DNA of 45,242 nucleotides from Streptomyces aidingensis (GCF_900112355.1 NZ_FOLM01000027.1:1-45242); one strand, 5' to 3'. Counted from the stretch's first letter, positions 21,683 through 31,840 are shown. Numbers and translations: made by a program. The notes: generated from the sequence alone by a model not told the origin.

Positions 21683-22486
21683 ATGACCGACGACCCGAGG
21701 GGGCCCAAGTGGCGAGTCCTCGCTGCTGAAATGCGCCGCCGGATCGAGGCCGGCGACTACCCGCCCGGTGCCACGCTGCCGCAGATCAAGCAGGCCGCCG
21801 AGGAGGCCGGCGTGGCAGCCGAGACCGCGCGGCAGGCATACAAGTCTCTGGAGGCGTCCGGCCTGGTCAGGAGCGTCAAACGCATCGGATTCGTCGTGCT
21901 GGAGCCCCCCATGCGCCGCCGTATCACCCGAGGAACCACCATCACCCGCGGACCCCGTGGGTACGTCTTTCCCGCCGCTGCCCACCCGGGCGAGGTATGG
22001 GAACCGCACGGCCGCCCCAGCGCGAAGCGCGTTCCGGCACCGGCAATCGTCGCCCAGCACTTCGGGCTGGAGGCCGGCACCGAGGTCGTGCGCCGCCGCC
22101 GGGTCATGTCCCCGGCCGGGGAACCGCCGTTCCAGTTGGTTGACACGTGGATCTCGACAGAGGCCGTCGCCAGCGCGCCGCAGGCTGCGGAGCCCGACAC
22201 GGGCCCCGGAGGGTACCTGGACCGCCTTGAGGAGGCTGGCCACGGGCCGATCACCTGGGAAGAGACGATCCGTGTCCGACTCCCCGAAAAAGAGGAAGCG
22301 CAGCTGCTCGCCATCCCGAGTGCGCTGCCCGTGCTGGAGACCGTCATCGTCGGCACTTCGGCCCAGACCGAGCAGCCGGTCGAAGTGACGATCCGGATCA
22401 TCCCCAGCGACCGAGTGGAACTGGTGAGCCGACTCCAGCGCGCCACATCGGCGCGGTGGCCGGTCCAGCCTGCCAACCCGCAGTAG
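21683..22486 (+). CDS. GntR/HutC-family transcriptional repressor (Kor-type)
   Basis: The 267-residue protein has an N-terminal GntR winged helix (EMRRRIEAGDYPPGATLPQI, AETARQAYKSLEASGLVRSV, residues ~12-70). A UTRA ligand-binding domain follows from about 100 to 260 (GLEAGTEVVRRRRVMSPAGE). HutC-type regulators of this kind (TraR, KorA-like, KorSA) repress transfer genes on Streptomyces plasmids. It is divergent from the leftward transfer block and separated from it only by the three evenly spaced palindromes, so it very likely represses that block and itself. It is about 30% smaller in its N-terminal part than fused regulators and appears complete. Confidence 0.9.
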   Translation: MTDDPRGPKWRVLAAEMRRRIEAGDYPPGATLPQIKQAAEEAGVAAETARQAYKSLEASGLVRSVKRIGFVVLEPPMRRRITRGTTITRGPRGYVFPAAAHPGEVWEPHGRPSAKRVPAPAIVAQHFGLEAGTEVVRRRRVMSPAGEPPFQLVDTWISTEAVASAPQAAEPDTGPGGYLDRLEEAGHGPITWEETIRVRLPEKEEAQLLAIPSALPVLETVIVGTSAQTEQPVEVTIRIIPSDRVELVSRLQRATSARWPVQPANPQ

Positions 22487-22558
22487 TAACCACGTCATAC
22501 GAGACCACCTAAGGCTCGAAGTCAGCGCCCCAACGCTGGAGTTACCGATCAGCGAGAG

Positions 22559-22608
22559 CTAACGTATACGCCAGGCACTCACAGGACAAGGCTTGGCGTA
22601 TACGTTAG
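22559..22608. promoter_or_regulatory. Inverted repeat with two CGTATACG boxes, candidate operator of the second GntR gene
   Basis: CTAACGTATACGCCA (22559-22573) and its exact inverse (22594-22608) flank 20 bases. Each arm contains the palindrome CGTATACG, with centres 34 bp apart. The right arm ends 31 bases before ATG 22640. It is a typical autoregulatory site. Confidence 0.75.
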
Positions 22609-22639
22609 TCGAACGAAGTGGTGAGAGAGGGGGCAGAAG

Positions 22640-23470
22640 ATGCCCAGACGGTACGAAGAGATCGCAAGCGACATCCGGGACCGCATCAGGTCAGGTGAGT
22701 ACCAGCCCGGGGAGGCTCTGCCTCTGATGCGCGACCTCGCAACGGAGTACGGGGTCAGCGACATCACGCTGCGCAAGGCCTACGAACTACTCACCAGGGA
22801 GGGCCTGGTGGAAAGCCGCAGACGCTCCGGCGTCTACGTCCGGCCGCACCCCGACCGAGTCCGACTGACCGTACGGCACCGGCAGGTGGAGCGGGACGAG
22901 CTCGGCTACTACTCGGGCCCGGAAGTGCAGCACTGGCGTGCGCTGCCCCACTCGGACGGCGAGCGGACCCGGGTCACCGAGTTGCCGGCGCCTGCGGACG
23001 TCGCGGAGATTCTGGGCGTCGCCGCCGGTACGCCACTCACGGTGCGTCGGCGAATGGTCGGTGACCCGCACCGGGAGGAGCACCGGCAGCTCGCCGACTC
23101 CTGGATCGCCGGATGGGTGACAGCAGAAGTCCCGGCCCTGACTGGCAACACGGGCATGGGCGGCATGTATGACCGGGTTGAGGAATGGGCTGGTCGACCG
23201 CTGGAGTGGCGGGAGGAGACATCGGCGCGGATGCCGTCCCCCGAAGAAGCCGAGAGCCTGCTGATGCCAGCGGGCACACCGCTGCTCCGGGTTGTACGCG
23301 TCACCGTGTTGCCCGGTGACCCGGACCGCGTGGTCGAAGTCCAGGACATCCGGATGTCGGCTGCACTGTTCGCAGTCGGTTACCCCCTTCTGCGCGGCCC
23401 GTCCGCAGCCTGGCCCGTCAATCCCGCCACCAGCGACTACTACAAGGCCCCGCCCTCGGAGATTGAGTGA
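22640..23470 (+). CDS. GntR/HutC-family transcriptional regulator
   Basis: The 276-residue protein has a GntR winged helix (SDIRDRIRSGEYQPGEALPL, SDITLRKAYELLTREGLVES, residues ~9-65) and a C-terminal UTRA domain (LGVAAGTPLTVRRRMVGDPH; LLRVVRVTVLPGDPDRVVEV). It is related to the GntR protein just upstream but uses a different operator sequence, judging by the distinct inverted repeat before it. A tandem pair of HutC regulators implies two separately controlled functions, perhaps transfer and copy control. The next genes downstream are replication functions. Confidence 0.9.
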   Translation: MPRRYEEIASDIRDRIRSGEYQPGEALPLMRDLATEYGVSDITLRKAYELLTREGLVESRRRSGVYVRPHPDRVRLTVRHRQVERDELGYYSGPEVQHWRALPHSDGERTRVTELPAPADVAEILGVAAGTPLTVRRRMVGDPHREEHRQLADSWIAGWVTAEVPALTGNTGMGGMYDRVEEWAGRPLEWREETSARMPSPEEAESLLMPAGTPLLRVVRVTVLPGDPDRVVEVQDIRMSAALFAVGYPLLRGPSAAWPVNPATSDYYKAPPSEIE

Positions 23471-23515
23471 CTAGCATCCTGGCGGGGCCACTCGCACTGC
23501 CCCCGTAAAAGCGGA

Positions 23516-23543
23516 AGCCGCCCCTGCTGGAACAGGAGCGGCT
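23516..23543. terminator. Hairpin after the second GntR gene
   Basis: AGCCGCCCCTG (23516-23526) pairs with 23533-23543 with one mismatch, 46 bases past the stop. A likely terminator. Confidence 0.6.
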
Positions 23544-24130
23544 CTCGCGGAACGACTCTCCCAGGCGCCAACCTTCCGAGTCGTGATGCACCTAGCGGTG
23601 ACGATCGGGCCGGGCCCGCTGGCCCGGTCACCTGACAACAGGATAGACACCACCTGGCGGGACCGGTAGCACTGGATTCCCGCCACGCGGTACCGCCTCA
23701 CCAGGTTCACCACAGTGCGTCACGGCTCCATAGCACACCGGAGCTGTTTGTGTCACACCCACGCACCTCCCGGCCGCCCCGCCCCCCGGCGACCGGACCC
23801 GCACACTTCTTCTTCCGCCGCCGCGGTCACACCGGCGGGCAGGCTCACACCTCTATGGGCATGCACCTCTCCATGCCCGCGGGCGGTTCCGCCCGCACCC
23901 AGCCCAGCCCTCCGGCCCGGCCGGTCACAAACGATGCCCCCCACGGCCTTAGCCAAGGTGTGAGGGACACCACTGCCACCACCCCGCACGGCACCAGCGG
24001 CGCCCGGGCGCGCAAACGCTACCCACAGGCAACCTGGGCCGGCGTCGCCCCCATGAAGTTCAGCGACGTTCACAGCGGCATTCTCCAGGCCGGCCACGCG
24101 CACCGGGACCGGCGCGCCGCCGGGCTCCGG
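23544..24130. other. ~590-bp intergenic region before the DnaB-like gene
   Basis: I see no convincing gene on either strand; the open frames are Pro/Arg-rich shadows without homology. It holds several small inverted repeats: TGGCGGGA...TCCCGCCA around 23656-23690, GGGCATG...CATGCCC near 23868-23885, and a GGGCC/GGCCC cluster near 23610-23630. Some could be regulatory or specify a small RNA, but nothing is decisive. Confidence 0.4.
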
Positions 24131-25072
24131 TCACATGCCTGGCGGCAGGTTGACGAACCGGCCGTAGTGACCCTGGTGGGCGACCGTGATGGTTGCTGTG
24201 GGGCCGTGGCGGTATTTAGCGACGATGAGGTCGGCCTCTCCGGCCCGAGGGCTCAGCCGGTCGTAGGCGTCTTCACGGTGCAGCAGGACGATGACGTCCG
24301 CGACGAAGGTGATCGCCCCGGACTCGCGCAACTCGTCAAGGGCCGGCACCCGGTCGGACCGCTGGTCGGAGCGCCGGTTGAGGTGGGCCGTGGCGACGAT
24401 GGGGATGTGCAGTTCCCGGGCGAGCCGCTTGAGGTCGCGGACTGCGTCACCCACTTCCCGCTCCCGCAGGTCATTGCGCTTCTCAGGCCACAGGTCCTGG
24501 ATGCCGTCGACGGCCACCAGCTGCAGGGTGTGCTCCTCGTGGAGCTCGTGGACGTCGGCGCAGAGCATGGCGGTGGTCATGTAGGGCGGGGCGGAGATGT
24601 GCAGCGGTGCCTCCGCCAGTTCCTTCGCGTGCCGGGCCAGCCGCGCCCATCCGTCGTCGTCCAGACGGCCGCCACGCAGGTGCCACAAGGGCACCCGGGC
24701 CTGCGCGGCGAGGATGCGGTTGGCGAAGTCTTCGGGGCTTTCTTCCAGGCTGAACACGGCTGTCGGGGCCGCATTGCGGATTGCCGCGTGGCGGCAGATG
24801 TCGCTCAGCAGGGTTGTGCGCCCAACCGACGGCCGGGAGGCGATGACGGTCAGGGTGCCGGGCTGCAGGCCGCCGGTGAGGGAGTCCAGATCGGTGAAGC
24901 CGGTCGGCAGGCCGGTCAGCCTGGGCTCCTTGCTCAGGTCTTCAAGTGTGTCGATCACGCTCACCATCACGTCTTGCAGCGGTTCTGCGACCAGGTAATC
25001 CGCCTCGGCTTCGGCGTCCGTGCGCTGGGACGGCAGGTCGGTGGCTGGTGCGGCCGGGGGCGTTTCCGCCAT
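24131..25072 (-). CDS. DnaB-like helicase C-terminal domain protein with altered Walker A
   Basis: ATG 25072 has GGAGGAAGA just upstream. The 313-residue protein consists of a RecA-like DnaB C-terminal domain with no N-terminal primase-binding domain: TGLPTGFTDLDSLTGGLQPG at ~53-72, Walker A region SRPSVGRTTL at 79-88, Walker B LQLVAVDG at 183-190, LNRRSDQRSDR and the DELRESGAITFVADVIVLLH motif. The Walker A lysine is replaced by arginine (GKT/S to GRT), which in most RecA-fold ATPases abolishes or weakens hydrolysis. It is divergent from rep1. It may load, regulate or dominantly inhibit the full-length DnaB encoded nearby. The rest of the fold is well conserved, so it does not look like a decaying gene. 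Confidence 0.85.
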   Translation of the reverse strand: MAETPPAAPATDLPSQRTDAEAEADYLVAEPLQDVMVSVIDTLEDLSKEPRLTGLPTGFTDLDSLTGGLQPGTLTVIASRPSVGRTTLLSDICRHAAIRNAAPTAVFSLEESPEDFANRILAAQARVPLWHLRGGRLDDDGWARLARHAKELAEAPLHISAPPYMTTAMLCADVHELHEEHTLQLVAVDGIQDLWPEKRNDLREREVGDAVRDLKRLARELHIPIVATAHLNRRSDQRSDRVPALDELRESGAITFVADVIVLLHREDAYDRLSPRAGEADLIVAKYRHGPTATITVAHQGHYGRFVNLPPGM

Positions 25073-25230
25073 GGGGTCTTCCTCCGGGAGGGCGGCTCGG
25101 TAGCCAGGTACGGGGAGGCGAGTATGCCCCATTCCGGGCTGCCCGGTGGCGTCCTCAACGGCGCCCCTGTCCCTGGCCGGGCAGTCCGGCCCCGGCTGCC
25201 GCGTCCCGCCGCACTGCGGGAGGTGACGTG

Positions 25231-26556
25231 GTGAACAAGCACGTCCTCGAGGACACCGCTGCGATCGTCCGGGGCGTGGAACCGGCGCCGGCGACCACCG
25301 TGCTGCGCCACATGGTCTTCGGCTCGGGCCTGACGCACGCCCTGGATTACGTGGTTCTGCTGCACATGCTGTTCGCGCTGGAGGAGGACCGTCCGGTCAC
25401 GGTGAGGGATCTGTGGCTCGGCTTGCAGGCCGAAGGGGTCCGGTCGGCGAAGAACACGAAGGAGTTGGTGGGGCGGGACGCCGTCTACCAGTCGGTGAAT
25501 CGGCTTATCAAGGCCGGGTTCGTGCGTCGGGTGGAGGAGGGCGGCAAGCCGGGCCAGTTCGGTTCGGTGCGGTACGAGGTCTACCGGCAGCCGGCCTACA
25601 ACCCGGATCACATGCCCGCTCCGGAGCCATGGTCTCCCGAAGACGACCCGGCGTCGCCTCTTGTATCGCCGCAGGTCGGACCGCTTCCCGGAACGCCGGA
25701 AGCGGAAGAAGCCGGAAAGTCACAGAACGATAAAACCGCAGGTCGGACCGCTTCCCGGAACGCCGGATACGGGAACGCCGGATACGGCGTTCCGGGAAGC
25801 GGGAAGCCCCGCATTCCCGCAGGTCGGACCGCTTACGGCGTTCCGGGAAGCGGTAACCCGTCCCCCCCCACACCCCCCCAGGTGGAGGTGGAAACCTCCT
25901 CCACCTCCAGCAGCAGCCACACCCCTGCGGCACGCACGCCGCAGGGACCCCAGGGGCAGCGGGGCCTGCCAGTGCCGGACGCGGACCGGATCGCGGCCGC
26001 TGAGGAGTTCCTCGCCACGCTGCCCGGCGGCTGGGCCTGCGGGCTGAAAACCGCTCAGAACCTGGCGCCGAAGCTGGCCGCGCACACGCTCGCCCAGGGC
26101 TGGGACCTCACCCCCGAGCTGGCCGCCCACCTGACCGGGAACCTGCCGGAGAAGATCCACCGCCGCAGCAGCTTCCTCGAAGGCCGGATCGATGATCTGG
26201 AGCGCCGGGACGCGGTCCGGCCGGCCACCACCGCAGGCGGCTCTTCCGGCGAGCGCTGCCCGTACCACCCGAACCGTGAGGCCGCGTCCTGCGTGCCGTG
26301 CCGCTCCGGCGGCGCCCCCGACCCGCAGGAAGAGCCGGACATGGACCCCGCGGCCATCGCGGCCGCCAAGGAAGGGCTGCGCCTGCTCGACGCCCCGCCG
26401 CCGGGGACGCGCGGCCGTGCGCGGCACCCGGGCCGCCCCCGGGGACAGAAAGCCCGTGAAGCGGCGCAGCGGCGTGAGGCCGACGCGTTCGAGCAGCGGC
26501 GCGCGCAGGCCCTGGCGGACCTGGAGCAACTGCTCGACGACCCCATCACGCCGTGA
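25231..26556 (+). CDS. rep1: Replication initiator Rep1-like, with iterons inside the gene
   Basis: GTG 25231 has GGGAGG about 7 bases upstream. The 441-residue protein starts VNKHVLEDTAAIVRGVEPAP. Its N-terminal winged-helix region (FGSGLTHALDYVVLLHMLFA; AVYQSVNRLIKAGFVRRVEE) covers residues 30-115. A low-complexity middle follows, with Gly/Asn/Tyr/Pro repeats that reflect the DNA iterons below. The C-terminal half is helical (ADRIAAAEEFLATLPGGWAC) and ends in basic sequence. pSLA2-type linear plasmids use a phage-like central origin: an initiator binds iterons inside its own gene and a DnaB-like helicase is encoded next. The order and the internal repeats fit that model. I see no match to rolling-circle Rep motifs. 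Confidence 0.8.
   Translation: MNKHVLEDTAAIVRGVEPAPATTVLRHMVFGSGLTHALDYVVLLHMLFALEEDRPVTVRDLWLGLQAEGVRSAKNTKELVGRDAVYQSVNRLIKAGFVRRVEEGGKPGQFGSVRYEVYRQPAYNPDHMPAPEPWSPEDDPASPLVSPQVGPLPGTPEAEEAGKSQNDKTAGRTASRNAGYGNAGYGVPGSGKPRIPAGRTAYGVPGSGNPSPPTPPQVEVETSSTSSSSHTPAARTPQGPQGQRGLPVPDADRIAAAEEFLATLPGGWACGLKTAQNLAPKLAAHTLAQGWDLTPELAAHLTGNLPEKIHRRSSFLEGRIDDLERRDAVRPATTAGGSSGERCPYHPNREAASCVPCRSGGAPDPQEEPDMDPAAIAAAKEGLRLLDAPPPGTRGRARHPGRPRGQKAREAAQRREADAFEQRRAQALADLEQLLDDPITP
25669..25853. repeat. Iteron cluster, predicted replication origin inside rep1
   Basis: The 17-mer CCGCTTCCCGGAACGCC occurs directly at 25681-25697 and 25748-25764 and inverted at 25786-25802 and 25837-25853. The two direct copies are part of an identical 32-bp block (25669-25700, 25736-25767); a partial third block is at 25817-25834. 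A short AT-richer stretch (25718-25740) lies between the direct copies. The cluster is at about 57% of the window length, near the middle of the replicon. Confidence 0.8.
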
Positions 26557-26630
26557 AAGCAAGCGGGGCCGCCTCTCGCGACAGAGGCGGCCCGGTGATC
26601 CCCCATCCGACGCATCCGGACAGGAGACCG

Positions 26631-28012
<1,382 letters not shown>

Positions 28013-28013
<1 letters not shown>

Positions 28014-30181
28014 TGACCAGCCAGCCTGATCTGTTCGCGGCGGTGGATGCGCTGCTGGAGCAGGCCCGCCCGCTGCCCGAGCCGACCGAGCGGGAGCGGC
28101 TGCGCACCGCCGCCGGCCTGTCCCGCGCCGATGTCGCCAAGGCCCTCGGGGTGAGCACGTCCACGGTGGCCGGGTGGGAGACCGGGCGCACCGACCCGGC
28201 CAAGGAGCGCCGCGCGGCCTACGGGCGGCTGCTCGAAGGCATCGCTGCCCGCTACCCGGCGCCCGTATCGCCGCAGGCCAGCGGCCCGGATGACGGCGGC
28301 CGCGGGAGCTCGCCGCAGGCCTGCGCCGGGCAGGAGAACGGGACCGGTAGCGACGTCCAGGAGCAGCCCGCCGCCGCCTCGGTGGCGTCGGCCGCCGGTT
28401 CCGCCCCGGCCGACACGGCCGGGGTCCCGGTGGCCGGTGTCCCGGCCCCGGTGTCGCGCCGCCGCCCGGCCGGGCGTGGTGCAGCTGCTCACCGCCCGGC
28501 CGCCGCGGCCGCGCCCGTCCCGGCCGCTCCGGCTGATGCAGCGTTCCCGGGCGGGCCGCTGGCCGTGCTGGACGGGGAGGGCGCCGCGCACCTCGCGGAC
28601 GGCCGCATTCTGGACTGCCCGGCCGCCACCGTGCCGGACCTGGTGGTCTGGGCGCTGGACGCCGGGATCGGCCAGTCCCGCCTCCACCGCGCCGGGCGGG
28701 ACGGCGACCCGCTGGTGGTCCTCACCACCGACGCCGCCGCGAAGCTCGGCCTGCCGGAGCACCTGGCCGACCGGCGCGGCCTACGCCTGCCCGAGGACCA
28801 CCCCGTCGTCCGTGAGGTGATGGCCGCCGGGTGGCAGCTCACCCGGCGCGGGTTCGGCCCGTGGGCGCGGATCTACCGGCCGGTGGAGCGCGGCGGGCGC
28901 CGCCAGTGCGTGCAGCTCGCCGTCCTGCCCTGGGACGCCCTCGATGCCCGCGCCTGGGGCGACACCGCGACCCTGCCGGCCGCTGACATCGCGCGGGTGC
29001 TGGGCACCTACGCGACCCGGGTCCTCACCCCGCGCGGCTCCACCGCCGTGACCGGGCTGGAGCTGATGACCGCGCTGCGCCCGCCGACCCGCGCGGTGCG
29101 CACCGATAGCGGCGGCTGGGCCTCCGGCCCCGTCCCCGGCTCCCTCACCTACCCCGTGGACCCGGCCCCGCCGGAAGCGCCGGATGAGCACCCGGTCGCG
29201 CAGGGCCGCGGCGAGGACCAGGTCCTCGATGAGGAAGCCTACGAGTGGGTGCGCGACCCCGAGCTGCTCTCGGATGCCGAGTGCGCGCTGCCGTTCGTGG
29301 TCGGCCTGGACGTCAACGCCGCGTTCCTGGCCGCCGCCAACCGGCTGACCGTCGGTCTCGGTGAGGCGGTGCACACCGACGGCCCCCGCTTCGACAAGAA
29401 GCTGCCCGGCTGCTGGTACGTCGACCTGTCCGGTGTGGAGACCGACCCCAGGCTGCCGTCCCCGTTCACCCCGCACGGCCGCCGCCCCACCGGCCCGGCC
29501 TGGTACGCCACCCCCACCCTCGCCTACGCCCAGGAGCTGGGCGCCGACGTCCGCCCGCTGGAAGCTTGGCTCCGCCCGGACTCGGGGCCGTACCTCGATC
29601 CCTGGTACGAGCGGCTACGCAACGCCTACATGCAGACGATGGCCGACCTGGGCGTGGTCAAGGGCGCCTCCGGCCCGGAGTTCCTGGCCGCCATGGAGCG
29701 TCACAAGGCCGCCGATCCGGCGATGGCGGCAGTGCTGTCCGCCATCAAGGCCACCGTCAAGGGCGGCATCGGCAAGCTCCGCGAACGCCCGCAGGGCGCC
29801 GGATACCGGCCCGGGGAACGCTGGCCCGCGCTGGAACGCCCCACCTGGCGCCCCGACATCCGGGCCGCCGTCATCGCCCAGGCCCGCACCAACATGCACC
29901 GCAAAATGCTGCGCATGGCCGCCGCCGGGCTGTTCCCGGTCGCGGTGCTCTCCGACTGCGTCATCTACCCGGCCGTCGGCCCCTCCCCGCTGGACGTCCT
30001 CCCGCACGACACCGCCGGGAAGCCGCTCCCGGGGACGTTCCGGCTCGGGGTGTCGCCCGGGATGGTCAAGCACGAGGGGACGATGCCGTTCTGGCGCTGC
30101 GCGGAACTGGTGGACCAGGGCGCCAATCCCGCCCGCCACATCAAGGACGCGGACGCGACGGACGGAGGCGAAGCGCGATGA
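28013..30181 (+). CDS. tap: Telomere-associated protein Tap
   Basis: ATG 28013 shares a base with the rep2 stop. The 722-residue protein has an N-terminal Xre-type helix-turn-helix (LRTAAGLSRADVAKALGVST, TVAGWETGRTDPAKERRAAY, residues 30-70) and an Ala/Pro-rich linker of about 90 residues. A large conserved region follows (LPFVVGLDVNAAFLAAANRL, GCWYVDLSGVETDPRLPSPF, AVIAQARTNMHRKMLRMAAA). Tap proteins bind single-stranded telomere overhangs and recruit the terminal protein Tpg; they are about 740 residues, lie immediately before tpg, and have this layout. The G-L-D-V-N motif resembles a family-B polymerase-like active-site segment, though I cannot show catalysis. Presence of tap and tpg shows a linear replicon with protein-capped ends. 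Confidence 0.93.
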
Positions 30182-30351
30182 GCGGACTGTTCGCGCAGGC
30201 GGGGGAGTGGCACGCCGCCCACCAGCGGCACGGCACCCCGCCTGCCGCCCGCCCAGCCGGGAAGGTCCTCGCCTTCCCGGCCAGCCGCCGCACCACCGGC
30301 GCGCCGGCCGCCGACACCGCCGACCCCGAGGAGGTGCAGGGCCGTGGGTGA
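30178..30351 (+). CDS. 57-aa protein encoded between tap and tpg
   Basis: ATG 30178 overlaps the tap stop (ATGA), and its own stop overlaps the tpg start by 8 bases, so it is translationally linked to both. It reads MSGLFAQAGEWHAAHQRHGT, PPAARPAGKVLAFPASRRTT and GAPAADTADPEEVQGRG. The short N-terminal helix and a small hydrophobic patch (KVLAFPAS) could be a protein-binding peptide. I know no family. Exact fit between two telomere genes and the coupling at both ends argue that it is translated and not a spacer. Confidence 0.65.
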   Translation: MSGLFAQAGEWHAAHQRHGTPPAARPAGKVLAFPASRRTTGAPAADTADPEEVQGRG

Positions 30352-30901
30352 GATCCAGAACAGCATCGAAACCGCCCTGCAGGCCACCCAGACCCGCCCC
30401 ATCCCGAAGTCCGCGCAGGCCAGGGTGCGCTACCTCGTGCAGACCGTCGACAAGGGCAGCACCCGGGCGACCGCGGCGCGGCTGGGCTGTTCCCAGCGGC
30501 AGGTCGAGCGCTACCTCGCCGGACAGGTCAAGCGGCCCACCCCGCGCCTGGCCACCGCGATCGAACGCGAGATCCGCCGCGCCTGGCAGCCCCGGCTGCG
30601 GGCCCGGGCCATCAAACAGGCCGCCCAGACCGGCGTGGTGGTGGAGACCCGGGCGCGCTTCGGTTTCACCGCCGCCGGCGGCAGCACGGACGACCCGAGG
30701 ATGCGGCGCATCACCGAACAACTTCCCCCGGACACCGCCGCGCGGCTCCTCGCCGCGCACCAGGCCGGAGCCGGTGAACAGCAGCTCGCCCGGATCCTCG
30801 CCGGCGGCCTCGGGTACGCGTACTTCCGCGACCACGGGCGGCGCGCGGACGGACTGGACGTGGAGATCTCCGATGTCGACTACCTGGAGCTGGGGCTGTG
30901 A
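30344..30901 (+). CDS. tpg: Terminal protein Tpg
   Basis: The GTG start at 30344 gives 185 residues, the usual Tpg length. It has a helix-turn-helix (RATAARLGCSQRQVERYLAG, residues ~45-64) and the conserved RRAWQPRLRARAIKQAAQTG and VVVETRARFGFTAAGGSTDD segments. The C-terminus is YFRDHGRRADGLDVEISDVD then YLELGL. All of these are diagnostic of the Streptomyces telomere terminal protein. Tpg is covalently joined to the 5' ends and primes end patching of the 3' overhangs left by bidirectional replication. It is the last gene of the rep1-rep2-tap-orf-tpg series. No hairpin is seen right after it. Confidence 0.96.
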   Translation: MGEIQNSIETALQATQTRPIPKSAQARVRYLVQTVDKGSTRATAARLGCSQRQVERYLAGQVKRPTPRLATAIEREIRRAWQPRLRARAIKQAAQTGVVVETRARFGFTAAGGSTDDPRMRRITEQLPPDTAARLLAAHQAGAGEQQLARILAGGLGYAYFRDHGRRADGLDVEISDVDYLELGL

Positions 30902-30914
30902 GCACCATGGAAAA

Positions 30915-30930
30915 CCAAACGTTTGTTCGA
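30915..30930. promoter_or_regulatory. SOS/LexA-like box upstream of the three-Cys gene
   Basis: On the minus strand it reads TCGAAC-AAAC-GTTTGG, one perfect TCGAAC half and a weaker second half against the actinobacterial LexA pattern TCGAAC-N4-GTTCGA. It contains the palindrome CAAACGTTTG and lies 114 bases before GTG 31044. It is suggestive only. Confidence 0.4.
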
Positions 30931-31043
30931 ATAATGAGTGTTGGGGGCCGATCCTGGGGCGAGGCCGCAACGCGGTTCGGCAACATCTCGTTCGCCGGGT
31001 GTCCCAGCGCCGTAAGTTGGGCGCCGACAACGGGAGGTGCGCG

Positions 31044-31790
31044 GTGAGCAGCCGGAGCGCGATCGAATGGACAGAGGTCACCTGGAACCCGACCACCGGA
31101 TGCGACCGCGTCTCACCCGGGTGCGACAACTGCTACGCACTCACCCTGGCCAAGCGGCTGAAAGCGATGGGCACGGAGAAGTACCAGAAGGACGGCGACC
31201 CGCGGACCTCCGGCCCGGGCTTCGGCCTGACCCTGCACGAGGACGCCCTGGAGCTGCCCTACCGGTGGAAGACCCCGCGGGTGGTGTTCGTGAACTCCAT
31301 GAGCGACCTCTTCCACGCCCGCGTCCCGCTGGACTTCGTCCGCCGCGTCTTCACCGTCATGGCCGACACCCCGCAGCACACCTACCAGATCCTCACCAAG
31401 CGCTCCCTGAGGCTGCGCCGCCTCGCGCACAGGCTGGACTGGCCCGACAACGCCTGGATGGGCGTGTCGGTCGAGACCACCGACCAGCTCAGCCGCGTCG
31501 ACGACCTGCGGCAGGTGCCGGCCGCGGTGCGGTTCCTCTCGTGCGAGCCGCTCCTTGGCCCGCTGCACGGCTTGAACCTGGAGCGCATTGACTGGGTCAT
31601 CGCCGGCGGGGAGTCCGGCCCCAACCACCGGCCGCTGGACGAGGCGTGGGTGACCGCGATCCGCGACGAGTGCCAGAAGGCGGGTGCCGCGTTCTTCTTC
31701 AAGCAGTGGGGCGGCCGCACCCCGAAGGCCGGCGGGCGGGAACTGGCCGGCCGCACCTGGGATGAGATGCCGCTTCCCGCAGCGGTGTGA
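31044..31790 (+). CDS. Three-Cys-motif DUF5131 protein (phage Gp37/Gp68 family)
   Basis: GTG 31044 has GGGAGG six bases upstream. The 248-residue protein opens VSSRSAIEWTEVTWNPTTGC with cysteines at about 20, 27 and 30 (GCDRVSPGCDNCYA), a C-x6-C-x2-C motif. VVFVNSMSDLFHARVPLDFV, TYQILTKRS and VIAGGESGPNHRPLDEAWV, FFFKQWGG follow; these are hallmarks of DUF5131 (phage Gp37/Gp68-like). The cysteine cluster and barrel-like motifs resemble radical-SAM proteins, so an Fe-S enzyme is likely, but the substrate is unknown. A tcmP gene, its recurrent genomic partner, lies convergent 50 bases downstream. An SOS-like box lies upstream. Confidence 0.9.
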   Translation: MSSRSAIEWTEVTWNPTTGCDRVSPGCDNCYALTLAKRLKAMGTEKYQKDGDPRTSGPGFGLTLHEDALELPYRWKTPRVVFVNSMSDLFHARVPLDFVRRVFTVMADTPQHTYQILTKRSLRLRRLAHRLDWPDNAWMGVSVETTDQLSRVDDLRQVPAAVRFLSCEPLLGPLHGLNLERIDWVIAGGESGPNHRPLDEAWVTAIRDECQKAGAAFFFKQWGGRTPKAGGRELAGRTWDEMPLPAAV

Positions 31791-31812
31791 ACGGCGGCGC
31801 CTCGCGAGGGCC

Positions 31813-31836
31813 GGGCCGGGGCAGCCGCCCCGGCCC
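31813..31836. terminator. Bidirectional terminator between DUF5131 and tcmP genes
   Basis: GGGCCGGGGC (31813-31822) pairs perfectly with 31827-31836 around AGCC. It sits in the 50-base gap between the converging genes. Confidence 0.75.
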
Positions 31837-31840
31837 CCCT

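Noticed and set aside
23715..25234. Plus-strand frames over the intergenic region and DnaB-like gene
   Set aside because: No homology-like segments; the minus strand encodes a clear DnaB domain and the rest has no start signals.
25669..25853. Repeats as a CRISPR array
   Set aside because: Unequal spacing, mixed orientation, position inside a coding frame and no cas genes; iterons fit better.
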